A stretch of 64,000 nucleotides of DNA from JAGVPT01 sp963772165. Lineage in GTDB: Bacteria > Bacteroidota > Ignavibacteria > UBA10030 > UBA8401. Below are positions 24,472 through 35,109 of this stretch, piece after piece. The notes under the pieces were generated by a model that ran no database searches, was not told where the DNA came from, and worked only from the letters and a program-made list of their open reading frames with translations. The translations under genes were made by a program, and so were the position numbers. Positions within the stretch are counted from its first letter, which is position 1. Every line of letters starts with the position of its first letter. The stretch covers positions 186,001-250,000 of the forward strand of contig CAVYWA010000009.1 in the NCBI GenBank assembly GCA_963772165.1. Direction: 5' to 3'.

Positions 24472-27108
24472 CTATTGAACTTTCAAGACGACGAAGCTAA
24501 CATCATCGTCCTGCGGTCTTCCGTTTTCCCACTGCTCGCCGGCTTTTGAAAAGTACTCGATCATTTCCTGGACCGGCTTGTCTCCCACCTCCGCAATAAT
24601 TTCTTTAACGCGAGAGTAGCCGAGCGTCTCCTGCTTATCGTTGAACAGTTCCGGGAAGCCATCACTCATGAGTACAATTGCGTCCCCCATATGAAGTTCC
24701 ACTTTTCTTTCTTCGTATGGAAAATCGAGAAACGCACCCAATGGCATTCCTTTAAGCGTCACTTCTTCGATTTCTCGAGTTGCCGCTCTATAGATAAGCG
24801 GAGAGGGCATTCCCGCGGACGATACGACGGCGACCTTGTCCCTGATACGGAGAAGGAGCATCGACATGAACATCGACCTCATGTTCAGTCTTTTTATGCT
24901 ATCGGTTAGCTTCTCAAAAATATCCAGCAGGTTTGGTGTATCAGAAAACCCGTTGAAGAGGCTTTTTGCAGCGACGACCATCGTTCCGGCTTTTGCGCCG
25001 TGCCCTGTGGCATCACCGAGCGCAACGGTAAGCGTTCCATCGCGGCCAACGGCAAAGTCGTAGTAGTCGCCTCCAACCTCGGTAGCCGTTTTCATGTAGA
25101 CGGCGATCTCAAGGCCGGGAATAACGGGGACAGTTCCCGGCAGCATCGATAGCTGCAGCGCACGCGCCTCTTCAAGTTCTTTTGTTTTACGGCTATTGTC
25201 CGCTTCGAGGAGGCGACGCGAGATTTCCATCTCACGAGCTACCCGCTGTTCATTTTCTATTCGTTCCGCAATTTCCTCCGCCAGCGAAATATTTTCAAGA
25301 GCGGTTGCTGCCTGCGTTGCAACAAAAGTCAACATGCGGTGATCCTCGTTTGAGTACGGCTCCTCCGAAAGCCGTGAACCGAGAACAAGTAAACCTGCCA
25401 AGTGCCCTCCCCGCCCCACCATCGGTACAATGCATTCGGGATGAAGCTGCCCCAGCACAGAAACATCGGAATTGCCGTTCTTCACCGTCGATGCAAAATC
25501 CACCGGCTGGCCACGACCGGCCAATGCAGTCAAGACCGGGAGTGTGGGGGAAAGCGTTTGTATTTCTTGGGGAACTGTCCCAGCGACAGCTTCAAGCGAG
25601 TCGTTGGTGAAACGAAGATAAATAACCAGAGAATTAGGGTGGAAGGCCTGCACAAGATGTGATTCCAGCAGTCGCGCCAATTCGCGACGATCCATTGCTG
25701 TAGCCGATTTTTCTGCCAGACTTTCCAGTACAATGCGGGCGTCATAGGCGCTACGAAAGAATGCTCGATCGATTCTTCCGCTTACACGCGTATGAATAGA
25801 AGTTCCACCCCAGAGAAGCAGAGTCCCAAAAACAGAGCCGAGCACGATGGCAAACGGCGGCGCGATTTGGACGAAAGACTGCAAATAGTTGGACAACGAA
25901 AGAGCGAAAAGGAGAATCAAGCCGATGCTGACAAGCGAAAGAAGAAAAGTGAAGCCGCGCTGTACCAATAAGTAGCGGGCGCTTCTCTTGAGCAGAACCG
26001 GAATTTCAAGGACTCGGTGCTTGACCACAGCGTATGCAAACGAAAGAGGGAAAAGGAAAAGAAGCAACACGAGGAAGGTGGCAAGGAAAATATCAGTTTG
26101 AAATCCAAAAAAATTTTCCGCGCCAGCCCGGATCAGAGTTGGAGTGATGCCAAATACCGATCCCCAAAAAATAACTCGAATTTTTCTGCGTACTTCCGGA
26201 TCATGCCCCTGCGCAAAATTCATCCCGAGTGAAAGCATGCCGAGGACGAACAACGCAATCATAATAATAAAGGGAATCTTTCCGGATAAAATATTTCCGG
26301 CCATAGCGTGAAACGGCGGCGGAAGAAATGTCTGGCCCGTCTGAAAGCCGGATATTGCAAAAGACATCCCAACGATTATCGACATCCATTTCAGCCAGGG
26401 GAGACGACGATCGATTGGAGCATGGACGGGAAAAACTGCGAAGAAGAAATAAAAAAGCGGAGCAAGGATGCTGCTGAAAATTGCTTTGTACCCCATGGCA
26501 AATGGACGCAACGCTGGAGCTATTGCCATGTGATTCGTAAGAGAGGGCGACGCAATAAAACTTCCGCACATGAGGGCTAAGAGCCAGACAACCGGGTCCT
26601 CGACACGGAGAAACAAGACGATCAACCCGACAACAACGAACGGAATGGGAAATGATGAAATAACTTCGCCGGCAAGGTACTCCAAACTTCCTTCGCTCGT
26701 TGCCGATTGCCGCAAACGAAAAACGGCTGTCATATGGATGGGAGATTTAACGCTGGGACGGTTGACACTCAAAGCGATGGAGTCTCCCGGTTTGTGCTGA
26801 TTCCATATTGTGAAAAGGTAGCTGTCGTCGAGAATCGGATGGTCATTAAAGGCAAATATTTCATCACCCTTGAGCATTCCGGCCGTCTCTGCCGGACTTC
26901 CCCGATAAACGCTTTTCACACTTTGGGCACTTTTAGCCTTGATGAAATCAGTATCAAATCCAAGTTCGACTGGTGGAAGCTGGGATTTCGCACGTGCATC
27001 CACCATCCAGAGGATGCTGTAGAAAATTGTGGCCGCAGCATAGACGATCGCGAGCGATACCACAGCCGGATGTATCCATCGGGATGAATGCATGACAGGC
27101 ATTTTCAT
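24472..27108 (-). CDS. Membrane PP2C (RsbU/SpoIIE-type) phosphatase with PDZ and GAF domains
   Basis: It probably dephosphorylates an anti-anti-sigma-type protein in response to a membrane signal. It has 878 residues. TM1 (about 15-35) is followed by a periplasmic PDZ-like domain (VKSVYRGSPAETAGMLKGDEIFAFND, about 60-130), seven or eight TM helices (about 145-420), a GAF domain (about 455-610), a coiled-coil linker (RVAREMEISRRLLEADNSRKTKELEEA) and a C-terminal SpoIIE domain with EVGGDYYDF, LGDATGHGAKA and the ending DDDVSFVVLKV metal ligands. No sigma/anti-sigma partner is adjacent. It is monocistronic and converges on the cytochrome operon. Confidence 0.9.
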   Translation of the reverse strand: MKMPVMHSSRWIHPAVVSLAIVYAAATIFYSILWMVDARAKSQLPPVELGFDTDFIKAKSAQSVKSVYRGSPAETAGMLKGDEIFAFNDHPILDDSYLFTIWNQHKPGDSIALSVNRPSVKSPIHMTAVFRLRQSATSEGSLEYLAGEVISSFPIPFVVVGLIVLFLRVEDPVVWLLALMCGSFIASPSLTNHMAIAPALRPFAMGYKAIFSSILAPLFYFFFAVFPVHAPIDRRLPWLKWMSIIVGMSFAISGFQTGQTFLPPPFHAMAGNILSGKIPFIIMIALFVLGMLSLGMNFAQGHDPEVRRKIRVIFWGSVFGITPTLIRAGAENFFGFQTDIFLATFLVLLLFLFPLSFAYAVVKHRVLEIPVLLKRSARYLLVQRGFTFLLSLVSIGLILLFALSLSNYLQSFVQIAPPFAIVLGSVFGTLLLWGGTSIHTRVSGRIDRAFFRSAYDARIVLESLAEKSATAMDRRELARLLESHLVQAFHPNSLVIYLRFTNDSLEAVAGTVPQEIQTLSPTLPVLTALAGRGQPVDFASTVKNGNSDVSVLGQLHPECIVPMVGRGGHLAGLLVLGSRLSEEPYSNEDHRMLTFVATQAATALENISLAEEIAERIENEQRVAREMEISRRLLEADNSRKTKELEEARALQLSMLPGTVPVIPGLEIAVYMKTATEVGGDYYDFAVGRDGTLTVALGDATGHGAKAGTMVVAAKSLFNGFSDTPNLLDIFEKLTDSIKRLNMRSMFMSMLLLRIRDKVAVVSSAGMPSPLIYRAATREIEEVTLKGMPLGAFLDFPYEERKVELHMGDAIVLMSDGFPELFNDKQETLGYSRVKEIIAEVGDKPVQEMIEYFSKAGEQWENGRPQDDDVSFVVLKVQ

Positions 27109-27217
27109 TTGCGCGACCCTTTCAACCCTCTAAAGGAAGAAACATAGAATGCCCCTTCCTATTGACCGGAAACATTAACCTCGATGAATCATAGACGAAA
27201 ATTCTCCGCAACTTGTT

Positions 27218-27511
27218 TCATTCTTCAATGCTGATGGAATAGAGATCTTTTCCCCTTGCCCTCTTTCGAATGATAACCCTGTCGCCCTTCGCTAATCCGG
27301 GCCACCGAACAAAATAATGTTCGTGCGGTTCTTCCGGTCCCCGGCATTCGCAATGATACGATTCAACGGCAGCCTTCTTTTCCCCGGCTCCGACTTTCAC
27401 TGAAAACGCGGAACCAACCGACGGAAAGAAGAGCAGTTTATTTTTTAAAACGAGAAAATATCCCTGCGCTGCCTCCTCGGATGAAATTTTTCGTTCGTAT
27501 ACTTTTTCCAT
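27218..27511 (-). CDS. Small protein of unknown function
   Basis: It has 97 residues, starting MEKVYERKISSEEAAQGYF, with GGA upstream of the ATG. The C-terminal half is strongly basic (RVIIRKRARGKD), and a CECRG...HEHYF stretch carries two Cys and two His that could bind metal. No membrane segment or signal peptide. It lies downstream of the permease array and upstream of the phosphatase gene. Not recognised. Confidence 0.6.
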   Translation of the reverse strand: MEKVYERKISSEEAAQGYFLVLKNKLLFFPSVGSAFSVKVGAGEKKAAVESYHCECRGPEEPHEHYFVRWPGLAKGDRVIIRKRARGKDLYSISIEE

Positions 27512-27596
27512 GGCGTCCTTTCAGAAATTAAGCAGATGCGGCATCATACTCCCGACGCCCGTCGTCGTTTGATGAACCTGCCCTTAAAAGATGATT

Positions 27597-27800
27597 CAAT
27601 ATAGTATATTGGAATTTATCAAAAAAGGAGGCTGCTCATGAGTCGGAAGCGGTATACGGCAGAGAGCATCACTAACAAATTGTATGAAGCAGATGTATTG
27701 GAGAGCCCGGGTGCGCAGGCACTATTCATCAAACCGGGAGGCCCATGCACGTCGAATCATTCAAGAAGACCGATCTCCCGTCTCTTACCGCCTTTCGCTT
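27597..27800 (+). mobile_element. IS3-family OrfA remnant at the end of the permease array
   Basis: After a palindrome CAATATAGTATATTG (27597-27611) and an AAAGGAGG ribosome site, an ATG at 27638 encodes MSRKRYTAESITNKLYEADVL, matching the start of IS3-type OrfA (helix-turn-helix) proteins. Similarity stops after about 22 residues. The rest (to 27800) has no recognisable transposase, and no DDE domain or second orf is present. It abuts the last permease gene's stop codon at 27804, suggesting that an insertion or deletion ended the array here. Confidence 0.5.
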
Positions 27801-27803
27801 CCC

Positions 27804-30156
27804 TTATTCGTATCGCAAGGACTCCACCGGATTCGCTGTCGCTGCTCGAACTGCCTGGAGCGCTACCACCATAAGCGAAGCAACAAGAATTAGAGACGAA
27901 GCAATCGCGAACAACCGTATATCTACATCAATCCTATAAAAGAATGCCTGAAGCCATGTATGCATTGCATACCACGCCAATGGCCATGCAAAGATGTTTG
28001 CTAACAAGACCCAAAGGAGAAACTCTTTACAAATCAATCCGATGATCGAAGGGAGGGAGGCACCGAGAGCCCTGCGAATGCCGATTTCTTTTTTCCTCGC
28101 CGTCGGTACTGATGAACGCCAATCCGAACACCCCGAGAAACGCGATCACCATGGCCAATCCCGAAAACCATTGAAACATCTCCTCCAGCCTATATTCAGA
28201 TTTGTACAGCCTGTCGAGATGGCTATCAAAAAAGAAGTACTCGAACGGGCTTTGCGGGAAAATGCTGCTCCATTGGCTGCGTATATGAGCAAGCGTGGCA
28301 GGCATGTTGCTGGAATTGATTCTTATTGAAAGATAATTAACTTCATCCGGGTTAACTGCAATGAACAGAGGCCGTATCTTTTCGTGCAGGCTTTTGTAAT
28401 TGAAATCTTTCACGACGCCGATCACCGTGCCCTCGTGCAGCGCGGCAGCTCCGAATTTCTGGCCGATCGGTTCTTTCCATCCTATTTCCCGGACTGCGGC
28501 TTCGTTGAGGATATATCCCCCCTTCATGTCGCCAGCAGAGCTTTTTGATAAATCTCTTCCATCCACGAGACCGAGCATATACGTCTTTATGAAATCATAG
28601 TCGCTGTAAATATAATCCATTGTTTTGTCGAAGCCGCTTCCTTTCCATGCAACGGAGGTATAATACTGGACATCACCGGGTAAAACGGATGAAGCGGAGG
28701 CTGCGATGATTCCGCTCTCTTTCAATAATTCGCTTTTAAAGGTCTCGCACTTTCTCCGCGTATTCTCTTCCCGTAAAGGAAGAACGACGACGTGTTCTTT
28801 TTCAAACCCAAGTTTTTTGTTGCGTACATACGTGAGCTGGTCCGACATGATAGCAGTCGAAATGATGAGACCCGTAGAAACCAAGAATTGGAAAACAACG
28901 AGCACGCTTCTGGCGGATATGCCAGACAAATGTCCTGTTGGAGCTTTGCTCATTACGCGCATTGGCTGGAATGACGACAGAATGAGCGCCGGATAACTTG
29001 CGGAAAGGACTCCCGTAAGTACCGTCACTGCGGCTAGGACAATATCAAGTTCAATGTTATGCATAAAGTCCAGTGCAAGCTGATGACCGACGAACGAATT
29101 GATCGTCGGAAGGCTCAGCTCAACCAGGGTTATCGCAACGGCAGTAGCAATTGCCGCCACAAACACCGATTCGCCGACAAACTGTTTTATTAAGCTTATC
29201 CTGTCCGCACCGAGCACCTTCCGAACTCCGATTTCCTTTACCCTGAATGAATAGCCTGCCGTGAGAATATTCGTGCAGTTTATGCAGGCCATAAGGAGGA
29301 TCAGGATTCCTACTGCAGAGAAAATATAGATGTATCGTATATCGCCGTTTGGCTCTATCTCGCCTGCAAGGTCGGAATGGAGATGAATCGCTGATAGAGG
29401 TTGAAGAACGAGCGATGCAGGCATGAACGCCGGAAAGCCGCGATAATACTCTTTGATGAAGCCTGGTAATCGACCCCGCAAGGCCGCTTCGCACGAAGGA
29501 TCCCGCAGGAAAACATAAGTATAGACGGAAGTGTTGAGAGGATTGGTAAGAAAATCTTTATCGTAGATTTCCTTTGCGCTCGACATCGAGACCAGAAAAT
29601 CACAATGGAAATGTGAACTCACCGGAATGTCTTTTATTACGCCGGTGACCTTCATAGAATATTTATTATCGAACGTTAACGTTTGACCGAGTGGATCCGC
29701 GCTGCCAAAGTATTTTCTAACGGCTTCTTGAGTAAGGACTATTGAAAAGGGATCGTTCAGCGCAGTATTATAGTCTCCTTCAACGACAGGAAACGTAAAT
29801 ACCGTAAGTATCGACGGATCTGCGAAAACAACATTCTCCGCATAGAGCCGCGTGTTGCCAGTGCCAATTACCACTTTATCTGCCTTAGCAATCCTCACCG
29901 TATTTGCTATCTCAGGAAAACTGCCTCGAAGTCTCTCCGCAAGGGGCGCCGGCGTGCTGGCATAATTGTCACTCACAACTCTCACGATGCTTTTATAGTG
30001 TACATTGTATTTGTCGTAGCTCAATTCATTCTGTAGATACAGGAAAATTACGACAAAGCTTGCCAATCCGAACGCCAGGCCGCTGATGTTGATAAAAGAG
30101 ATCGTCTTCTGCAGCAGGAGATTTCTCAGCGCGATCTTCAGGTAATTCCTTAGCAT
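27804..30156 (-). pseudogene. FtsX/MacB-type permease, copy 1, frameshifted near the C-terminus
   Basis: This is an 800-residue-type permease with two MacB_PCD-FtsX modules. Frame 1 runs from the ATG at 30156 (MLRNYLKIALRNLLL) to the last module; a T6 run on the plus strand at 28089-28094 carries one base too many. Removing it joins ...FISTDGEEK to KEIGIRRALGAS and the final two helices, ending ATANPVESLRYE at 27804. Before correction, 34 aberrant codons would replace 100 native ones. Signature segments are EIGVRKVLGADRISLIKQF and SYPALILSSFQPM. It forms a subgroup with copies 2 and 3. Whether function is lost, or the base is a sequencing error, cannot be told. Confidence 0.8.
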
Positions 30157-30179
30157 GTTGTCTCGGTAATTTCCAATGA

Positions 30180-30222
30180 ACAATGATCAATTATCAATGA
30201 TCATTATTCATTGATAATTGTT
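30180..30222. repeat. Family A palindromic repeat (TCAATGATCATTGA units)
   Basis: AT-rich spacer between permease copies 1 and 2, made of overlapping ATGATCAAT/ATTGATAAT units. The same units recur in the other spacers of the array. Confidence 0.7.
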
Positions 30223-30230
30223 GATTCTAG

Positions 30231-32624
30231 TTATTCGTACCTCAGCGACTCCACCGGGTTCGCCGTTGCGGCTTTGATCGCTTGAAAACTCATAGCGATA
30301 AATGCAATCAGCAGGGTGATTACCGCAGCGATCAAGAAAATGCCGATTCCTATGTTCGTCCTGTACGCGAAATTTTGAAGCCATTCGGTCAAGACGAAAT
30401 ACGACACAGGAACGGCAATGACGTTCGCTGTAATAATCAGGACGAGAAACTCTTTTGTAAACAGTGAAAGGATGCCGGGGATGGAGGCACCAAGCACTTT
30501 CCGCACGCCGATTTCCTTTGTTCGCTGAGTTACTTTCAACGAGGCCAACCCAAATAGTCCCAGGCTTGCCAGCACGATGGCAAGCGACGAAAAAACACCG
30601 GCGATCGTTTCCAGACTTTCCTGGGGCTTATAACTCTCATGGTATTTGTCGAGTACAGTAAAGTATTCGAAAGGTGAACCTGTGAAGACTTCGCCCCATT
30701 TGTTCTTCAGAAAGCTCAACGCAGCGGCGCTTCGCGACGGGTCTATTCTGACGGAGATGAATCGTTTCAAATAATCTCCGGCAACGTATCTAAAGATCGC
30801 CGGCTGCACTGGATTGTGCAGCGATGAAATGTTGATGTCCTTTGCAACGCCGATGACGTGCAGCGGATGATCTTCATGGACGTACCGGACCTCTTTCCCC
30901 GCCGCATCCGGCCATCCGAGTTCCTTCGCTGCAGTCTCGTTAAGAATTACCGCGTCCGTTATGTCGCTCCCGTACTGCAGTGAAAAATTACGTCCCTGCG
31001 TCAATTGTGCCCTGTACGTATCGAAAAAGTTCTCATCGATAGACGAGACAATCATTTGCACCGGTTTCTTCTTATCGCCACCCATCGGAATAACGCCGAA
31101 GTCATTGTTGAAATAGTAACCGGGTACGTTCTCCGAGATACAGCACGACGTGATGCCCGCGCCAGCCTTATCGGCGTTGATCGAGTTCAGAAATACGTCG
31201 ACATTCGCCCCGTGCCCGCGTTCCGCTTCAATTTCGACAGGAACAACAACGATCCCATCGGGCTGAAACCCCATGTCATAATTCCGCATAAAATTTATCT
31301 GCCGGTTGATGAGAAGGGCTCCCGTTATAAGCATAACGGCTATGGTAAACTGGCTGACCACCATGACGTTGCGCACGATGCTTCTCTTGTTTCCCAACGA
31401 CTGCTTTGCGAACACCTGAACCGGTGTAAAGGATGAAAGAAAAAATGCGGGATAGCTTCCGGAAAGCAATCCCAAAATGATTCCGAATACGAGAACGAAA
31501 GCCATACCTGGAAACGCCAGGAAAGGAAACAGCTCAATCTCCTTTCCGGTTAAAATGCGGAACTGGTCAAGGAAGAGTTCTGCCAGCCCGACTCCGATAA
31601 TCAGAGAAACGAGGCTCATCATCACGGACTCACAGATAAACTGCTTTATGAGCTGAGACCTCTTCGCTCCAAGCACCTTACGCAAGCCTACTTCTTTTGC
31701 ACGCTCCGCGTACCGCGAAGTCGAGATGTTCATGAAATTGATGCACGAGATCGCGAGAATCGAAATCGCAATGCCCAAAAGAATGTACAGGAAGTTTCTT
31801 GACACAGGCTGAACAATATTCTCGGTAATCTTTGAATCCAGATGGACATCCTTCAGCGGCTCGATACCGAACGCCGTTCGTCCCTTCAGGTAATCGGGCA
31901 AGTCCTTGTTGAGTATCTGTGTCAACTGGTTCTGTAATTCCTGCGGACTCACATTGTCGGACAGCTTGACGAAGGTATGAGTGCCCGACGAATACCACTT
32001 ATCCTCGAAACCGGGATCAAAATAATTCCTGATCTTCGCCGGGATAAGGATGTCGAACTTGATGCTCGAGTTGACGGGGAAATCATGCAGAACACCCGTG
32101 ACGACAAAATCAAAATTGTTAATCTTCATCGTTTTTCCCATCGGATTGTCATCTCCGAAAACCTTAAGTGCGAACTCTTTGGCGATGACAACCGAATTGG
32201 GATTATCCAGCACCGTCCGGCGGTCGCCGTAGAGGAGCGGGAAGTTGAACACTTCAAAGAAAGAGGGATCGCTGCAAAAGACCATCTCTTTAAATGCTTT
32301 ATCGCCGCGGGTGACCCAGAACTCGTTTCTAAAAAGCCGCGCCACCATGCCGAGCCCCGGGTAATCATTCCTAAGAGCTTTCGGCAGCGGGTCGGGTGTC
32401 GTGGCAGAATACGTTTCCCCGCCCGGTGATTTTTCATGCTTGTAGATTCTGTAAATCTTATCGGCATTGTCGTGAAATGCGTCGTAGTTCATCTCGTTGT
32501 ATACGTAAGAAAAGATCAATGCAAAACCGGCGATACCTATGGAAAGCCCGATGATGTTGATGAACGAATACACCTTGGCTCGAAGAATATTTCTGAGTGC
32601 GATTTTGAGATAATTTTTTAGCAT
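30231..32624 (-). CDS. FtsX/MacB-type ABC permease, copy 2
   Basis: It has 797 residues from the ATG at 32624 (MLKNYLKIALRNILRAKVYS). TM1 lies near 20-42, followed by a periplasmic MacB_PCD domain to about 270, three FtsX helices (about 285-410), a second TM and MacB_PCD domain (about 430-660), and three more helices to the end. Conserved linkers are RAKEVGLRKVLGAKRSQLIKQ and RTKEIGVRKVLGASIPGIL, and the tail is ATANPVESLRYE. It has no nucleotide-binding domain, so it must use one of the ATPases at 45199-46671. The substrate is unknown; MacB-like permeases act as mechanotransmitters moving lipids, peptides or drugs from the periplasm. Confidence 0.92.
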   Translation of the reverse strand: MLKNYLKIALRNILRAKVYSFINIIGLSIGIAGFALIFSYVYNEMNYDAFHDNADKIYRIYKHEKSPGGETYSATTPDPLPKALRNDYPGLGMVARLFRNEFWVTRGDKAFKEMVFCSDPSFFEVFNFPLLYGDRRTVLDNPNSVVIAKEFALKVFGDDNPMGKTMKINNFDFVVTGVLHDFPVNSSIKFDILIPAKIRNYFDPGFEDKWYSSGTHTFVKLSDNVSPQELQNQLTQILNKDLPDYLKGRTAFGIEPLKDVHLDSKITENIVQPVSRNFLYILLGIAISILAISCINFMNISTSRYAERAKEVGLRKVLGAKRSQLIKQFICESVMMSLVSLIIGVGLAELFLDQFRILTGKEIELFPFLAFPGMAFVLVFGIILGLLSGSYPAFFLSSFTPVQVFAKQSLGNKRSIVRNVMVVSQFTIAVMLITGALLINRQINFMRNYDMGFQPDGIVVVPVEIEAERGHGANVDVFLNSINADKAGAGITSCCISENVPGYYFNNDFGVIPMGGDKKKPVQMIVSSIDENFFDTYRAQLTQGRNFSLQYGSDITDAVILNETAAKELGWPDAAGKEVRYVHEDHPLHVIGVAKDINISSLHNPVQPAIFRYVAGDYLKRFISVRIDPSRSAAALSFLKNKWGEVFTGSPFEYFTVLDKYHESYKPQESLETIAGVFSSLAIVLASLGLFGLASLKVTQRTKEIGVRKVLGASIPGILSLFTKEFLVLIITANVIAVPVSYFVLTEWLQNFAYRTNIGIGIFLIAAVITLLIAFIAMSFQAIKAATANPVESLRYE

Positions 32625-32648
32625 ACGATTCCTCCAGTTTCCGACGAA

Positions 32649-32690
32649 CAATGATCAATTGTCGATGATCATTGATAATTGATCATTGAA
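32649..32690. repeat. Family A palindromic repeat
   Basis: Spacer between copies 2 and 3 with overlapping ATGATCAATTG, ATGATCATTGATAATTG and ATCATTGA units. Confidence 0.7.
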
Positions 32691-32691
32691 A

Positions 32692-35049
32692 TCATTCATA
32701 TCGTAAAGATTCCACCGGGTTCGCCGTCGCCGCTTTGACTGCCTGATAGCATACAGTGAGAAGTACAATCAGTAGAGCTAATCCTCCCGATGAAGCAAAT
32801 ACCCACCATCGTATCTCAATGCGATAGGCAAAGTCATGCAGCCATTTATTCATAACAAAGTACGCGATTGGCCAGGCTATGATGTTGGCTACCGCCGTCC
32901 ACAGTACAAAATCTTTTGTCAGCGTCGACACCACATTGGCAACAGAGGCACCCAGCACCTTACGAATTCCAATCTCTTTGGTCATGTTCTCGGCAACGAA
33001 TGACACCAGCCCAAGCAAACCCAAACAGGCGATGAATATCGCGAGGATTGAAAAATACCCGAAGATGTTTCCCATCCTTCCTTCCGATTGATAGAGTTTG
33101 TCGATCTCTTCATCGAAAAAATGCGTACTGAATTCGTGGTCAGGATATTGTCGATGAAAAATTTGCTCCACCATCCCGATAGTCTTCCCAATATCGTCGG
33201 ACTTTACACGCATATATAAATGCCTGAATCCATAGAGAGATAATATCAAAGGCTCGACTTCGCTGCGTAATGACCTGAAATTAAAATCCTTTACCACTCC
33301 GATAATCTTACACTTTCTACCGGCGTTCAATCGTTTGCCGATTGGATTTTGCAAATGCATAGCTTTTACCGCCGCTTCATTTATAACAAAGCCTTCCATC
33401 TCGTCGGATGGGTACTCCCTTGAGAAGAATCTTCCCTCCGCCATTCTTAACTTAAATGTTTGCGCAAAGTCTTCGGTAACGTACAGTGTTGGAAAGCTAA
33501 CCCACTTTGCATTCTTATCCATTCCTTCCCAATCGGCAACGTTATTGGTGCCGATATTCAAAAGCATATCCCCTGAAGCGGCTACACTGATAACTTCCGG
33601 ATGCTGGAGCAACTCATTTTTTATGGTTTCATATTTCCCGGCAAAATCCTCCGTTTCCAGATAAATCAGATTCTCTTTATCAAACCCCAAATCCTTATTC
33701 CTCATATAATGAAGTTGTTGATATATGATAATCGTCCCGATAATGAGCGCGATAGAAATCGTGAACTGGCCGATGACGAGCAGCCGTCGGAGCAATGATG
33801 TACGCGAATGACCACTAGCCGGTCCTTTCAAAACCTTCACCGGAGTGAAGGACGAAAGAAATATTGCAGGATAACTTCCTGAAATAATGCCGGTAACAAT
33901 GAGGAGGCAAATCAAGCCGATAAATATCTCGATGTTTGCAAAGTCGATGGACAACGGTTTACCGGTAAAATTACTAAAGGCCGGAAGAAACAATTCGACG
34001 ATAGCCAGGGCAAAAATAAAAGCAATGGCGGAAATGAGGATCGATTCTCCAAGAAATTGTTTTATAAGTTGTGAACGACTTGCGCCAATGACTTTCCGCA
34101 ACCCGACTTCTTTGGCACGTTTTATGGAACGCGCAGTTGCCAGATTCATGAAATTGATGCAGGCCATGAACAATATGAATGCTGCGATAAGCGTAAAGAA
34201 TATGACATACTGAATGTTGCCCTCCTTATTTTCAAACTTGAAGTCAGAGTACAGATGTGCTTTCGTTATCGGCTGCAGAAAGAACTTTATATGACTACTT
34301 AGCTCCGGATTGTACTTGTCCAGAAAGGTTTTGAATTCCCCGTTCATTCTATCGCTCACCGTGGAATATGAAACACCGTTTTTCAAGAGGATGTAAGTCT
34401 TATAATCCGCATTTTGCTCGTACCAGCTATCGGGGTTCCGCGAAGTCCTGAGAAGTTCAAGGGAAAGGAAACAATCAGTTTTCCGCAGGTATTCATGTGT
34501 AAGCCGGGGAACGTCTTTCACAACTCCTGCGACTATTAGAGGATAAGGATCGTTTGCCTGGACGATGGTTTTACCAATGGCATCATCCCCGCCAAAGAGC
34601 TTTTGCGCAGTGCTTTCAGTTATAATTATGGACCCGGCATCGTTTAAAGCTGTTTTAGGATCGCCCTTTATAAATTGAAATGGGAAAATATCGAAAAATC
34701 GAGGCTCAATATAACGGACGGTTGCATCGAGTTTCTTATCCTTGTATTGAAGCTTTTTGACATCGGCGTTCACCCTGGTTACCTCTTGGATACCGGGAAC
34801 AGATTCTTTTAACCAGTTGGCAAATGGACCGGGCGTTGCAAAAATCTGAGTACCATCCATATCCCAAATGACACGGCAAATACGATCGGCATTTTTATTA
34901 TAGCGCTCGTAGCTCAATTCGTCCTGTACCCACAACATAATAAGGATAAAACATGCCATGCCAATCGCCAGGCCGGCAATGTTGATGAATGAATAGAGCC
35001 GATTCTTCAACAGGTTTCTGAGGGCAATCTTTAGGTAGTTCTTGAACAT
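32692..35049 (-). CDS. FtsX/MacB-type ABC permease, copy 3
   Basis: It has 785 residues from the ATG at 35049 (MFKNYLKIALRNLLKNRLYSF), with the same duplicated MacB_PCD-FtsX plan and eight TM helices as its neighbours. Linkers are KRAKEVGLRKVIGASRSQLIK and MTKEIGIRKVLGASVANVV. It is nearest to copies 1 and 2 (GLRKV-type first linker, IKQFLGES) rather than to copies 4-7 (GIRKTLGS). The periplasmic domain carries WVQDELSYERYNKNADRICR, the motif shared by all copies just after TM1. It is probably co-transcribed with the rest of the array. Confidence 0.92.
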   Translation of the reverse strand: MFKNYLKIALRNLLKNRLYSFINIAGLAIGMACFILIMLWVQDELSYERYNKNADRICRVIWDMDGTQIFATPGPFANWLKESVPGIQEVTRVNADVKKLQYKDKKLDATVRYIEPRFFDIFPFQFIKGDPKTALNDAGSIIITESTAQKLFGGDDAIGKTIVQANDPYPLIVAGVVKDVPRLTHEYLRKTDCFLSLELLRTSRNPDSWYEQNADYKTYILLKNGVSYSTVSDRMNGEFKTFLDKYNPELSSHIKFFLQPITKAHLYSDFKFENKEGNIQYVIFFTLIAAFILFMACINFMNLATARSIKRAKEVGLRKVIGASRSQLIKQFLGESILISAIAFIFALAIVELFLPAFSNFTGKPLSIDFANIEIFIGLICLLIVTGIISGSYPAIFLSSFTPVKVLKGPASGHSRTSLLRRLLVIGQFTISIALIIGTIIIYQQLHYMRNKDLGFDKENLIYLETEDFAGKYETIKNELLQHPEVISVAASGDMLLNIGTNNVADWEGMDKNAKWVSFPTLYVTEDFAQTFKLRMAEGRFFSREYPSDEMEGFVINEAAVKAMHLQNPIGKRLNAGRKCKIIGVVKDFNFRSLRSEVEPLILSLYGFRHLYMRVKSDDIGKTIGMVEQIFHRQYPDHEFSTHFFDEEIDKLYQSEGRMGNIFGYFSILAIFIACLGLLGLVSFVAENMTKEIGIRKVLGASVANVVSTLTKDFVLWTAVANIIAWPIAYFVMNKWLHDFAYRIEIRWWVFASSGGLALLIVLLTVCYQAVKAATANPVESLRYE

Positions 35050-35067
35050 ATGCGTTTTCCAATGAAC

Positions 35068-35104
35068 GATGATCAATTATCAATGATCATTGATAATTGT
35101 TGAT
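35068..35104. repeat. Family A palindromic repeat
   Basis: Spacer between copies 3 and 4: ATGATCAATTATCAATGATC then ATTGATAATTGTTGATTG. Confidence 0.7.
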
Positions 35105-35109
35105 TGTAC

